Assembly: GCF_008107685.1 (NCBI RefSeq)
Contig: NZ_VIRF01000088.1
Coordinates: 1-64,000 of the forward strand
Source: Novosphingobium sp. BW1
GTDB taxonomy: Bacteria; Pseudomonadota; Alphaproteobacteria; Sphingomonadales; Sphingomonadaceae
Direction: 5' to 3'
DNA: 64,000 bases
Position numbers and translations under genes: made by a program. Positions 1-8,481 of this stretch are shown piece by piece (the first letter of the stretch is position 1; every line of letters begins with the position of its first letter). The notes under the pieces were generated by a model, which saw nothing but the letters and a program-made list of their open reading frames with translations, did not search any database and was not told where the DNA came from.

Positions 1-1
1 G

Positions 2-127
2 GCAGCCATCAACCGCTTCATCAAAGAGCACAACGAGGATCCGCGTCCCTTCGTCTGGAAAGCCGACCCCCACGACATCATCGCCGCTGTCAGGCGCGGG
101 CACCAAACGTTGGAATCAATCCACTAG
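2..127 (+). CDS. IS630-family transposase, C-terminal fragment (5' end lies outside the window)
   Basis: The first 126 bases are an open frame of 41 codons ending in TAG. The residues FIKEHNEDPRPFVWKADP followed by IIAAVRRGHQTLESIH match the usual end of IS630-type DDE transposases, in which a short NE(D/N)P.PFVW block lies just before a basic tail. The catalytic DDE core must lie upstream of the window, so whether the element is intact cannot be judged. No inverted repeat can be defined because the other end is not visible. The following gene starts almost 700 bases later, consistent with an insertion into an intergenic region. Confidence 0.7.
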   Translation, partial: AAINRFIKEHNEDPRPFVWKADPHDIIAAVRRGHQTLESIH

Positions 128-819
128 TCATCACGTAATCCCCCTTGTTGTTTCATTCCTCCCTCTCCGATTCTGGACCCGTGCCTGTCTGTTCGTGCTG
201 GCCGGATCTCTGGGTTCCGGCGTTATTTGTCCGGACCTTTGTGTCGGCTAGGATCGTCGTATGGGGCGACGGGATTGTGTTGCCGTTTTCTTTTGCGGCT
301 TCGGCAGAACCTGCCAATTCGGACGCCGATTTTGCGAAATGTGCTGCTATCGGTGCAATTTGTGCGCTGCAGCATGCACGTTGCAGGAGCAGCTTTAAGT
401 CCGGCGCATCAGGTCGATTCCGACAGAATTATGACTAAGGCTGTTTGCTTGTCGGATAAATATGGCCGAAATTGCGCCTGTAACCCTTTCCAAGGGGCCG
501 TTTGGAAGGCTTGATGGCGCTCGCGAAGGACTCCCGCAGGCGCGTGGTATCGCGGCGCAGGTGTTCGGCTGGGCGGGTGTATTCGGCAGAATCTGTTTCG
601 GCCTGCCCGGGATTCGGCACGTATCGAACAAGGCCGCTGATAGCCTCGCTGCAGAAGCCCGGAGCGCGGGAGCCCAAGACCTGCATTCCAGCCCGTGTTC
701 GGGATCGCGCAGGATCGCGCCGTCCCGTCGACGAGCGGCCACAACAGATCGTGCCGACAGAGGGGCTTCGAACAGACACGAAGGCCGGCCGTGCGCTGGC
801 CCAGACCAGGGGAACGACT
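128..819. other. Long gene-free stretch between the transposase end and the spdH-like gene
   Basis: Nearly 700 bases hold no convincing gene. The open frames present have poor codon bias and low-complexity Cys/Arg/Ser-rich translations. The stretch is visibly less GC-rich over about 130-480 than the neighbouring genes. It probably contains the right end of the insertion element and the promoter and leader of the downstream flavoprotein gene, but no clear -35/-10 pair, inverted repeat or operator could be assigned. Confidence 0.4.
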
Positions 820-2832
820 ATGAGGGGTGAAGACAGAGATCTGGGTATGGGCCGGTCGATCGACCGGCGCGATTTCATTCAGGGCGTCGCCGCCGCGACC
901 GCGGGCAGCGCGATGGCCATGGCCGCGCCTTCCGCCTTCGCCAAGGCCGCGATGGGCCCCAAGGGTGCGGCGCTCTCGGGCGTCAACGTCGACGGCGCAG
1001 TGACCGCGGCGAACTATCCGCCCTTCCGCACCGGCATGCGCGGCCATCACCCCGGCGCCTACGAGGCTGCCCACGAGATGCGCGACGGCAAGGTCTTCCC
1101 TGCGGGCGATCCCACCGGGGAAATGTACGACCTTGTCGTGGTGGGCGGGGGCATCAGCGGCCTCGCCGCAGCCTGGTACTTCCGCGAGCGTTTCGGCAAC
1201 GACGCGAAGATCCTCATCATCGACAACATGGACGACTTTGGCGGCCATGCGAAGCGCAACGAATTTCAGGCGAGCGGCAAGCAGCTGATCGCGAACGGGG
1301 GCTCGTCCTACATCGTAGGTCCTTCGTTCTGGACCAGGGATTCGATTGCGCTCGTTAATCATCTGGGCATCGGCCCGGGCAGTCCGACCGACCGCTCGGA
1401 CGGCAATCTCTACAAGTCGCTGGGCCTCGCATCGGGGACATTCTTCCGCAAGGAGGTCTATGGCCGCGACCAGCTGGTGAAGGGCGGCTCGACGCTCGGC
1501 TTCGACCGCGCCTGGCTCGATCAGACGCCGTTCCCGCCCGCGGTCAAGGAAAGTCTCGACCGCTTCGTGAACGGCCAGATCGACTACCTTGCCGGAAAGA
1601 GCGCGGCGCAGAAGGTCGAGACGTTGCGTTCGATGAGCTACCGTGACTACATGCTCAACGTCGCCAAGGTGCACCCCGACGTGGTGCCCCTGATGCAGGG
1701 TATCTGGTGTCTGGGCTCGGACATGGGCTCGGCCTGGTTCGCCTTCTTCCGCCACCGTCCCGGGTTCGAGGGGCTGGGGCTGGAGCGTCCGGCCAACTCG
1801 CCCGAAGGCGAGACGATCCACCATGACGATTACCACCTGCCTGCCGGCAACAGCGACATCGCGCGCCTTATCGTGCGCGATCTCATCCCCGACGCGCTGC
1901 CGCCGGGCAACTTTGCCGAGGTCGAGACCAAGCGGGTCGACTACTCGACGCTCGACCGGCCCGGCCAGAAGGTGCGCATCCGGCTCAAGAGCATCGTTAC
2001 CGGCGTGAAGCACGAAGGGCCGGACGGGCGCCTGTTCGACCCTGACACGTCCGAGTGCACGGTCAATTACATCAACGACGGCAAGATGATGGCGGTGCGC
2101 GGCAAGAACGTGGTCATGGCCTGCATGAACAACGTCGTGCCCTACCTCATTCCCGAATTGCCCGAGGAGCAGAAGGGTGCGATGCACCAGGCGGTGCGCG
2201 CGGTGAACCAGGTCACGAACGTGCTCTTCCACAACTGGCAGCCCTTTGTCGAGGCCAAGATAGGGCGGGTTTCGTTCCCCAACACCTTCTACGGGTCTAT
2301 GGGCCTTGCCGCGCAGCGTTACCTTGGCGAAATGACCCCGCCGACATCGCCCGACCAGCCGATGGTCGTGGGCTTCAACACCGGCTCGAACTCGGGCGTG
2401 TGCTCGAACACGACGATGCTGAGCGATCTGTGTGGCGGGGCGGCGCCCGAGCCCGGCACCTACGCCGACGACCAGTTTCGCATGGCCCGTGCCGGTCTTC
2501 TGGCTACGCCCTTCGAATACTTCGAGAAGGCCGTGCGCAGCCAGGCGGCCGCGGTCTTTGCGGACACAAGCTTCGATCCGGCCCGTGATATCCTGGCGAT
2601 CACGGTCAACCGCTGGGGCCATGGCTTCGCCACCGGGCGCAACACCCTGTTCGAGGCCGACCGCGAGGCCAAGGTCTCGCCCACCGCACTGGCCAAGCAG
2701 CCCTTTGGACGCATCACCATCGCCAATTCCGATGCGGGCGGCGTCTCGACCGCAGGCACGGCGATGGACGAGGCGTTCCGTGCGGTGCGTGAACTCGAAC
2801 AGCGTCAGTTCGGTTTCTACGAAGTGATCTGA
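820..2832 (+). CDS. Tat-exported FAD-dependent oxidoreductase, spermidine dehydrogenase-like
   Basis: A 670-residue flavoprotein. The N-terminus RDLGMGRSIDRRDF carries a twin-arginine motif (Arg16-Arg17) followed by an Ala-rich hydrophobic stretch to about residue 42, so export by the Tat system is expected. A dinucleotide-binding motif VVVGGGISGLAA lies at about residues 106-117. The C-terminal ANSDAGGVSTAG block fits the second FAD contact of amine-oxidase-like folds. The N-terminus and length resemble the Pseudomonas spermidine dehydrogenase (SpdH) group, which oxidises polyamines in the periplasm. The ATG at 820 follows AGGGGA by six bases; an in-frame ATG at 847 is a weaker alternative. 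A small secreted protein and a cytochrome c follow, a plausible electron-transfer route. Substrate is inferred only. Confidence 0.75.
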   Translation: MRGEDRDLGMGRSIDRRDFIQGVAAATAGSAMAMAAPSAFAKAAMGPKGAALSGVNVDGAVTAANYPPFRTGMRGHHPGAYEAAHEMRDGKVFPAGDPTGEMYDLVVVGGGISGLAAAWYFRERFGNDAKILIIDNMDDFGGHAKRNEFQASGKQLIANGGSSYIVGPSFWTRDSIALVNHLGIGPGSPTDRSDGNLYKSLGLASGTFFRKEVYGRDQLVKGGSTLGFDRAWLDQTPFPPAVKESLDRFVNGQIDYLAGKSAAQKVETLRSMSYRDYMLNVAKVHPDVVPLMQGIWCLGSDMGSAWFAFFRHRPGFEGLGLERPANSPEGETIHHDDYHLPAGNSDIARLIVRDLIPDALPPGNFAEVETKRVDYSTLDRPGQKVRIRLKSIVTGVKHEGPDGRLFDPDTSECTVNYINDGKMMAVRGKNVVMACMNNVVPYLIPELPEEQKGAMHQAVRAVNQVTNVLFHNWQPFVEAKIGRVSFPNTFYGSMGLAAQRYLGEMTPPTSPDQPMVVGFNTGSNSGVCSNTTMLSDLCGGAAPEPGTYADDQFRMARAGLLATPFEYFEKAVRSQAAAVFADTSFDPARDILAITVNRWGHGFATGRNTLFEADREAKVSPTALAKQPFGRITIANSDAGGVSTAGTAMDEAFRAVRELEQRQFGFYEVI

Positions 2833-2842
2833 CCTGTGATGC

Positions 2843-2869
2843 GGGGCAGGGCCGGAGCCTTGCCCCCCT
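2843..2869 (+). terminator. Possible weak terminator after the spdH-like gene
   Basis: A 10-base stem (GGGGCAGGGC with GCCTTGCCCC, one G-T pair) closes a CGGA loop, ten bases after the stop codon of the flavoprotein gene. The trailing sequence is only CCTTT, so termination would be partial. It may simply lower expression of the two downstream genes. Confidence 0.35.
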
Positions 2870-2973
2870 TTGGCGACCTTTCTTCCCCTCAACCTTCATG
2901 CGCACGGCATACGCGGTGCTTGCCCGCTGGCATGCACGGACAGCGCCCTTGCGCCCCGACCAGGAGATATTCG

Positions 2974-3498
2974 ATGAACGGGATTGCCCGGACCTTCTCG
3001 GCGGCAGCCCTTGGCCTTGCCACCACCGGCGTACTTGTTACCGGCCTTGCGGCAGGCCAGGCGCAGGCCGCTGCGCCCGAACTCGACCCGCGCATTTCCG
3101 GTACACAGGGCCTTATCGGCTACTGGAAGGTGGACCTCGCGGCCTCGACCTATCCCAAGACCGCGCCGCTCGCCGCGGTCCGCAGCTTTGCCTACTCCGA
3201 GGACGGCAAGATCCTTGTCTCCTTCGCGAGCAAGGGCGCGGATGGCAAGCTGACCTTCGGCCATTGGGCCGCGACGCCCGACGGCACGCCCGCGATTGAG
3301 TACCACGTCGATGCCAATTCCTATCCCTACAACGTCGTCTCGTGGAAGTTGGTTGGCCCCGGACGCCTCGAACTCGTGGTCGCGCGCAACGGAGGGTCTT
3401 ACACCTGCATCTACCAGCTTTCCGAGGACGGCGAGACGCTGAACTACAGTTATGGCGACACCAACATCGTCTACCGCCGCTGGGACCTGATGGACTAA
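2974..3498 (+). CDS. Secreted hypothetical protein between flavoprotein and cytochrome c
   Basis: A 174-residue protein of unrecognised family. Residues 1-33 form a classic signal peptide (positively charged start, Ala/Gly/Leu core, cleavage near QAQAAA). The mature part is rich in aromatic residues and beta-strand-like segments (LIGYWKVDLAAST, GKILVSFASKG, NVVSWKLVGPGRLEL), suggesting a small beta-barrel or lipocalin-like fold. The ATG at 2974 follows AGGAG by seven bases; upstream in-frame codons lack a ribosome site. The cytochrome c gene begins two bases after the stop codon, so the two are probably cotranscribed. It may be a subunit or partner of the preceding oxidoreductase, by context only. 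Confidence 0.65.
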   Translation: MNGIARTFSAAALGLATTGVLVTGLAAGQAQAAAPELDPRISGTQGLIGYWKVDLAASTYPKTAPLAAVRSFAYSEDGKILVSFASKGADGKLTFGHWAATPDGTPAIEYHVDANSYPYNVVSWKLVGPGRLELVVARNGGSYTCIYQLSEDGETLNYSYGDTNIVYRRWDLMD

Positions 3499-3500
3499 GC

Positions 3501-3872
3501 ATGACGCGCACACTTTGCACGCTGGCCGCAGGGCTCCTAGCAGGCCTGTCTCTGCCCGCCGAGGCGCAGGATGCGGTCACAGGCCGCAAGGTCTTCGGCG
3601 GCTCTTGCGCGGTCTGCCACGGCACGACGCCGGGCGAGAAGAAGATGGGGCCCAGCCTCTTCGGCGTGGTGGGTCGTAAGGCAGGCTCGGCCGAGGGCTT
3701 CCGCTTCTCGCGCGCACTCGCCAAGGATGGACGGAGCTGGAATCCGAAGAGGCTGGAGGCCTTCCTTGCCAACCCGCGTAAGGAAATTCCCGGCACGCGC
3801 ATGGCCTATGCGGGCTTGCGCAATGCCGAGCAACGCAAGGCGCTTGTGGCTTATCTTGCGACCCTGAAGTGA
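3501..3872 (+). CDS. Periplasmic class I cytochrome c
   Basis: A 123-residue c-type cytochrome. Residues 1-22 form a signal peptide ending AEA. The haem attachment motif CAVCH occupies residues 36-40, and Met101 in the segment GTRMAYAGL is the likely sixth ligand. The arrangement KMGPSLFGVVGRKAGS between them is typical of mono-haem cytochrome c2/c-550-type proteins. It starts two bases after the preceding secreted-protein gene. With the flavoprotein upstream it could form a short periplasmic respiratory branch in which electrons from an organic (perhaps amine) donor enter the cytochrome pool. No transmembrane anchor is seen in the mature protein. Confidence 0.85.
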   Translation: MTRTLCTLAAGLLAGLSLPAEAQDAVTGRKVFGGSCAVCHGTTPGEKKMGPSLFGVVGRKAGSAEGFRFSRALAKDGRSWNPKRLEAFLANPRKEIPGTRMAYAGLRNAEQRKALVAYLATLK

Positions 3873-4042
3873 CGCAGGCGTTGTCGGGAAAGGGCAGCGA
3901 AAGATAAAGACGAGGATTTCCGAGGGCCATTGCCCTGGGGCTCCCCGAAATGGCGACCTTACCCTGCGCGCGCTACTTGGCTCCGCAAGGTGGCGTTGCC
4001 GATTTTGCGGCAAGGGATGAAGGCCCCTTGGCATGTCGTACT

Positions 4043-4624
4043 TCAAGCCTCTGGCACCTGATAGATCGCCAGGATCTGCCGCGTCACTTCGTCCAGGTTG
4101 AGGCGTCCGGGGCGGTACCAGTTCCCGGCCGAGTTGATCGTGGTCAGCAACAGGATCCGGTAGAGCGCACGGTCGATGTGCGCGGGCAGCGGTGTGGCCT
4201 CCACGAGCTCGGTGAAGAGTGTCTCGAAGGCGTCGCGCCGCTCGATCAGCTTGGCGCGCACGGTCGCAGGCACGGCCCGAAAGTCGTTCATCAGCGGCAG
4301 TGTCACCGAGGCCGGATCGAGCTGGATCGCGATCAGCACCCGGCAGGCGGTTTCCAGTCTCCGGGCAGGATCGCAAATCGGCGTGATAGCGCTTCGGATC
4401 GCCTCTTCCGCGCCGCGTAGCGCATTGTCGTGGACGCGGATGAAGAGCGCGTCCTTGCTCTTGATGTAGTGGTAGAGAGAACCGCCGAGCAGGCCCACCT
4501 TTTCCCCGATGTCGCGAATGCTGGTTGCCGCATAGCCCCGCTCGGCGAAGAGTACGGCGGCCGCGGCCAGGATGCTGTCTTCGCGCGAAGGATCGCGGGA
4601 CGGAGAGGGAGCCGGGTTCGCCAT
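4043..4624 (-). CDS. TetR/AcrR-family transcriptional regulator
   Basis: A 193-residue one-component repressor. The N-terminal third holds the TetR helix-turn-helix: ILAAAAVLFAERGYAATSI, then DIGEKVGLLGGSLYHYIKSK at about residues 38-57, the family signature. The remainder is helical and would form the ligand-binding dimerisation domain. The ATG at 4624 follows CAGCAGGG; an upstream extension in the same frame reads through low-quality Arg/Pro sequence and was not used. It lies 71 bases downstream of the secreted-protein locus on the same strand and convergent with the cytochrome gene. Its target and ligand cannot be read from the sequence; an acyl-CoA or hydrophobic ligand is common in the family. 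Confidence 0.85.
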   Translation of the reverse strand: MANPAPSPSRDPSREDSILAAAAVLFAERGYAATSIRDIGEKVGLLGGSLYHYIKSKDALFIRVHDNALRGAEEAIRSAITPICDPARRLETACRVLIAIQLDPASVTLPLMNDFRAVPATVRAKLIERRDAFETLFTELVEATPLPAHIDRALYRILLLTTINSAGNWYRPGRLNLDEVTRQILAIYQVPEA

Positions 4625-4695
4625 GCCCTGCTGGGTGGCGAGCGCAGAGGGACAGTGCAAGCCCAAAATGGCGAAAGGGCCGGCGCCGGGGCCTG

Positions 4696-5085
4696 CTAGT
4701 CCACGACGACGAAGTAGCCGGCGAGGTTCTTGCTGTGATTGCGGATCTCGATGACGTAGCGCTGGGTGAAGAGGGGCACCCACTGGCAGGCGCCGTTGTT
4801 TCCTTCGCACACGGCGCGGGCATTGCGATCCAGGACCCGCAAGGACCACGGCGCTTTTCCGGCGGAAGAGAGGGCAATGGGCGCCTTCTCCCCTGAGAGG
4901 AAAACCTGTTCGAACTGGTCGGCCTTACCGCCGGTGACCTGCCCGCTACGGTAGCCCGGGCTGAGCGGGCTGCCGCGGTAGATCGGGGCGGGCGCGGATG
5001 TGGCGGGGGCAACGGTTCGCCACAAGGGCACCGGGTCATTGCCCGACCACTCGGCAATCGGATGCGCGCCGGCGCGTTCAATCAC
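4696..5085 (-). CDS. C-terminal part of a probable frameshifted secreted protein
   Basis: A 129-codon frame opening at a GTG, overlapping the end of the signal-peptide ORF upstream in a different frame. It has no signal sequence of its own. The last third (SLRVLDRNARAVCEGNN, then ACQWVPLFTQRYVIEIRNH) looks like a small beta-sandwich with a possible disulphide. Reading upstream of the GTG in the same frame gives PTPGTILKGSRALAVIERAG with good GC-ending codons, better than the competing frame over the same bases. This points to one ancestral protein spanning 4696-5311, broken by one base near the GGGG run at 5116-5119. Alternatively the two are translationally coupled genes. Function unknown. 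Confidence 0.5.
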   Translation of the reverse strand: MIERAGAHPIAEWSGNDPVPLWRTVAPATSAPAPIYRGSPLSPGYRSGQVTGGKADQFEQVFLSGEKAPIALSSAGKAPWSLRVLDRNARAVCEGNNGACQWVPLFTQRYVIEIRNHSKNLAGYFVVVD

Positions 5086-5311
5086 GGCCAGCGCTCTCGA
5101 GCCTTTCAGGATCGTCCCCGGCGTGGGCCTGCGCGGCCTCGGACAGGGTCAGGGCGACGACGCCGCTGACACTGTCGGGGGCCGCCTGGGCTGTCGCGCC
5201 TTGTGCCAGGGCACATGGTGCGAGGTTAAGCGCAAGACCGCCCAAAATAGCCGTGCGGGTCTGTCTGCTATGGGCTTCAAACAGCGAAGGAGTGCGCCTG
5301 GACAAGGTCAT
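5078..5311 (-). CDS. N-terminal part (signal peptide) of a probable frameshifted secreted protein
   Basis: A 77-codon frame starting with ATG at 5311. The start codon overlaps the TGA of the histidine kinase gene (ATGA), so it belongs to the same operon. GGAGA lies seven bases upstream. Residues 1-40 form a long signal peptide (ILGGLALNLAPCALAQ). After QAHAG the reading frame degenerates in codon quality and stops at 5078. Removing one G from the GGGG run at 5116-5119 joins it smoothly to the downstream frame. The encoded product may be an output or sensory partner of the adjacent two-component system, by position only. Confidence 0.5.
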   Translation of the reverse strand: MTLSRRTPSLFEAHSRQTRTAILGGLALNLAPCALAQGATAQAAPDSVSGVVALTLSEAAQAHAGDDPERLESAGRD

Positions 5312-6663
5312 GTCGTGGTCTCCGGTGTCACGGTAAAGCAGGCGCCGTGGGGGGAGTCGACGAGGGCGATCTCGAGATGGTGGCGCTGGGCAATCGCCCG
5401 GCACAGCGTGAGGCCAAGCCCTGCGCCGTTGCCTTCCGGGTGCGGTCCGGCGCGGGAAAATTTCTCGAAGACCTGCTCGCGTTGTCCTTCGGGGATACCC
5501 GGACCGTCATCGCGCACGGTGAGCCGGGGACCGGCCTCGAGCGCAAGAGTAATCGTACCTCCTTTCGGAACGAACTTGAAGGCGTTGTCGAGCAAGTTGG
5601 TGATGAGGCGGGTAAGGGCCATTTCCTCGCCGGGGATCACGACGTCCGGCTCAATGTCGAGGATGAGCGCGTGACCGGTCTCCTCGGCGCTGTCGGCGTA
5701 CAGTTCGCCAAGCCGCTGGGCGATCTCGGACAGGTCTACGGGCACGAGTCCGTGCCGGTCGCCGCGCCGGGCCTGGCTGGCGGCGATGTCGAGGAGCGAT
5801 TCGAGCATGCGGATGATGCGCCGGATCTCGCTGCGCGCGCTGGCGATGCGCCGGGCGGTTTCCGGGTCGGGGGTCGCGGCCAGCGTTTTTACCAGCCGGT
5901 TGTCGAGATGCATCAACGGCGTGCGGATCTCGTGGGCGACGTGGTCGGTCGTCTCGCGGTTGGCGCTGGCAAGGCGGCGCAGGCGGGCGAGCGCGTTCGC
6001 CGAGTGGCGGGTGAGTTCGCCAATCTCGTCCTCGTTCTCCAGATGGCGTGACAGCGCTTCGAGCGCGGTGTCGTCGGGAGTGCGAAACGCGGTGTTGAGC
6101 CGTTCAATACGTGTGGCCAGGCGTCGCACGGCGATGAGCCCGGTAAGCGCGACGGCGGCCACGATGATGAGCCCTCCAGCAAAGAAGACGAAGCCGACTT
6201 GTCGGCGCAAGGTATTGAGGTCGCGCGCTTCATGCGCGACCAGAAGGCGCAGGTCCGGGCTCAGCTCGGTAACCCGGCCATAGGCGTGGCGGTTGCGCTC
6301 GACCGCGATTTTACCGGTCTGGGAGAGGTTGGCGTGCAGGTCCGGCCAGCGCGTGAGGTCGCCGGCCAGCCGCTGGCCTTGTCCGCCAACCAGCATGTAG
6401 TGCGTCAAGGTGCCCTTGCGCGGTTCGAGCGCGATACGGTCGGCTATGCGGTCCTGCAGTTCAGCGAAGCCATTGCTGGTGTAGATATCGACAAGCCCGG
6501 CCATATCGACGTCGACCGCGCGCTCGAGCGCGATCTGGTTGGCGCGCGAAATGGTCGTATCGGTCAAAATCCAGAGCACGAAGGTGATGCTGAGCGCGCT
6601 GAAGCAGGCCAGCACCACGATCCGCGAATAGATCGAGTGGCGCAAGCCAAGGCGCTTGATCAC
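5308..6663 (-). CDS. Membrane sensor histidine kinase
   Basis: A 451-residue sensor kinase. Two membrane spans (about residues 12-34 and 156-179) enclose a periplasmic sensor domain of about 120 residues of no recognised type. A HAMP-like linker follows, then the dimerisation helix with HVAHEIRTPL, where His244 is the predicted phosphoacceptor. The ATP lid shows the N box (TNLLDNAFKF), G1 box (DDGPGIPEG) and G2 box (GNGAGLGLTL). The start is GTG at 6663 in a GTGA overlap with the response regulator's stop codon, so translation is coupled. The operon order is regulator, kinase, secreted protein. The signal sensed is unknown. Confidence 0.9.
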   Translation of the reverse strand: MIKRLGLRHSIYSRIVVLACFSALSITFVLWILTDTTISRANQIALERAVDVDMAGLVDIYTSNGFAELQDRIADRIALEPRKGTLTHYMLVGGQGQRLAGDLTRWPDLHANLSQTGKIAVERNRHAYGRVTELSPDLRLLVAHEARDLNTLRRQVGFVFFAGGLIIVAAVALTGLIAVRRLATRIERLNTAFRTPDDTALEALSRHLENEDEIGELTRHSANALARLRRLASANRETTDHVAHEIRTPLMHLDNRLVKTLAATPDPETARRIASARSEIRRIIRMLESLLDIAASQARRGDRHGLVPVDLSEIAQRLGELYADSAEETGHALILDIEPDVVIPGEEMALTRLITNLLDNAFKFVPKGGTITLALEAGPRLTVRDDGPGIPEGQREQVFEKFSRAGPHPEGNGAGLGLTLCRAIAQRHHLEIALVDSPHGACFTVTPETTT

Positions 6664-7346
6664 CGGCCTTCGAGCAGGCGGTAGCCTGCGCCCCAGATGG
6701 TTTCGAGCGCGGGGCTGTCGAAGCCTTCCTCCAGCTTGCGGCGCAGGCGCCCGATGTTGACGTCGACGACGTTGGTCTGCGGATCGAAGTTCATCTTCCA
6801 CACGTCGCGCAAGAGCATTTCGCGGGTGAGAACCTCGCCCGCGTTCTCCATGAAGTAGCGGAACAGTTCGAATTCGCGCGGGCTGAGCGAGAGGTGGCGG
6901 TTGGCCCGGAAGGCGGTGCGCGCTTTCACGTGGCACTCGAACGCGCCGTGGAGGATCACGGCGCTGTGCGCGCGGCCCGAAGCGCGGCGGTGAAGCGCAC
7001 GCAGGCGGGCAAGCAGTTCCTCGCTTTCGAAGGGCTTGGCAAGGTAGTCGTCCGCGCCGCCGTCGAGCCCTTCGGCCCGGTCGCTGGTGCGCCCGAGGGC
7101 GGAGAGCATGAGGACCGGGGTGTCGATGCCGCTCTCGCGCAGGCGGGCCAGGATGGTGAGACCGTCGAGATCGGGCAGCATGCGGTCCAGGATGATGACG
7201 TCGAAAGGCTCGGCGCCCGCGCGCTTGAGCCCGTCGGTGCCATTGTCGGCCCATTGCACGACATCGCCACCTTTCGCAGCCAGATCACGGACCTGCCGGG
7301 CGGCGCGGGCGTCGTCCTCGACGTAGAGAATGTTCAGTCCGGCCAT
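6660..7346 (-). CDS. OmpR/PhoB-family response regulator
   Basis: A 228-residue two-domain regulator. The receiver domain has the acidic pair Asp11-Asp12, the phosphoacceptor Asp54 in VIILDRMLPDLDG, and the conserved Lys in YLAKPF. The C-terminal winged-helix DNA-binding domain shows LSPREFELFRYFMENAGEVL and VVDVNIGRLRRKL, both typical of the OmpR class. The ATG at 7346 follows AGGAAACGGG. It is the first gene of a three-gene minus-strand operon with the cognate kinase. Similarity in layout to QseB/TctD-type pairs is noted but not enough to name the target. Confidence 0.92.
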   Translation of the reverse strand: MAGLNILYVEDDARAARQVRDLAAKGGDVVQWADNGTDGLKRAGAEPFDVIILDRMLPDLDGLTILARLRESGIDTPVLMLSALGRTSDRAEGLDGGADDYLAKPFESEELLARLRALHRRASGRAHSAVILHGAFECHVKARTAFRANRHLSLSPREFELFRYFMENAGEVLTREMLLRDVWKMNFDPQTNVVDVNIGRLRRKLEEGFDSPALETIWGAGYRLLEGR

Positions 7347-7466
7347 GTTCCCGTTTCCTGTTTGCCGGGAGCCCCGAATTTCAAAAGGATACCCTAGCTT
7401 GGTCGCCTTCGCGCGCAAATGACGAAGACTGTGAGAATTGGGACTGTCCGAATCGCACGCGGTGGC

Positions 7467-8321
7467 TCAGGCGCCCACCGCCATGTTGTCGATGAGGCGC
7501 GTGGTGCCAAGCCGCGCGGCCACGAGCAGGCGCATGGGGGCTGCAATCGGGGTATCGAGCGGCGCGAGGCTCGCCGCATCGCACAGCAGGGCATAATCAA
7601 TGGGCCCGAAGTCCGAGGCCACGAGTTCGTCGGCAAGTGCGGCGAGCGCGGTCGCGGGAACTTCTCCCCCTTCGATCCGTGCAATGGCGGCCTTCATCGC
7701 GGCGGGAAGCGTGGCGGCCCGCGCGCGCTCGTCGGCGGAGAGGTAGGCGTTGCGCGAGGACATCGCGAGCCCGTCCGCCTCGCGGACGATGGGAACGCCG
7801 TGGATCGCGGTGACGTGCGGGCGCGTGAGGTCCAGGTCGCGCGCCATGCGGCGGATGACGGCCAGTTGCTGCCAGTCCTTCTCGCCGAAGAAGGCCATGT
7901 CAGGCCCAACCTGGTTGAAAAGCTTGGCCACAACGGTGGCCACGCCGTCGAAATGGCCCGGCCGAGCCGCCCCGCACAGTCCTTCGCTCACGCCCGAAAC
8001 GCTGATCGAGGTGGCAAATCCGTCCGGGTACATCGCCGAGACCTGCGGCGCCCAGAGGAGGTCCACGCCTTCCTCTTCCAGCAGCCGTGCATCGCGTTCA
8101 AGAACGCGTGGATAGGCATCGAGGTCCTCGTTCGCGCCAAATTGCAGCGGGTTGACGAAGATCGAGACGGCCACCGCATCGGCGTGGCGTCGGGCTTGGC
8201 GCACCAATGTCAGATGCCCTTCATGGAGCGCGCCCATGGTTGGGACCAGCGCCAGCGTACCGTTCGCGCGCAATTGGGCGGCGGCACTGCGCAGTGGATC
8301 AAGGGCGTGCACGGTTTGCAT
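7467..8321 (-). CDS. panC: Pantothenate synthetase
   Basis: A 284-residue enzyme joining pantoate and beta-alanine with ATP to give pantothenate, the last step of vitamin B5 synthesis. The nucleotidyl-transferase signature is clear: VPTMGALHEGHLTLVRQA (HIGH-like motif), SIFVNPLQFGANEDLDAYPR, the pantoate site AARPGHFDGVATVVAKLFN, the GEKDWQQL motif and MSSRNAYLS (KMSKS-like). Length is normal for the family. The ATG at 8321 has a GGAGCA ten bases upstream. It is transcribed divergently from mipZ across a 160-base intergenic region. panB and panD are not in the window. Confidence 0.95.
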   Translation of the reverse strand: MQTVHALDPLRSAAAQLRANGTLALVPTMGALHEGHLTLVRQARRHADAVAVSIFVNPLQFGANEDLDAYPRVLERDARLLEEEGVDLLWAPQVSAMYPDGFATSISVSGVSEGLCGAARPGHFDGVATVVAKLFNQVGPDMAFFGEKDWQQLAVIRRMARDLDLTRPHVTAIHGVPIVREADGLAMSSRNAYLSADERARAATLPAAMKAAIARIEGGEVPATALAALADELVASDFGPIDYALLCDAASLAPLDTPIAAPMRLLVAARLGTTRLIDNMAVGA

Positions 8322-8481
8322 TGGCAAGGACTGCTCCGATAGGATACCGCCAACCCGAGGCGGCCTCGTGACCATGCCCATAGCGGTACAGGTCACGCGG
8401 CGGCAATGGGTTGAAAACAGGGGAAGGTGCAAAGGCGGTCTTGGCCGCCCGGCGCCAGCAGAAAGAGCGAAATCAGGATCC

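Noticed and set aside
145-514. Two overlapping 95-97 codon frames after the transposase
   Set aside because: Cys/Ser/Arg-rich translations without ribosome sites or homology signals; most likely non-coding.
409-2892. An 827-codon open frame on the minus strand opposite the spdH-like gene
   Set aside because: Mirror-image artefact of high GC coding sequence; Arg/His/Gly-rich translation without motifs, while the plus strand has a full FAD fold and Tat signal.
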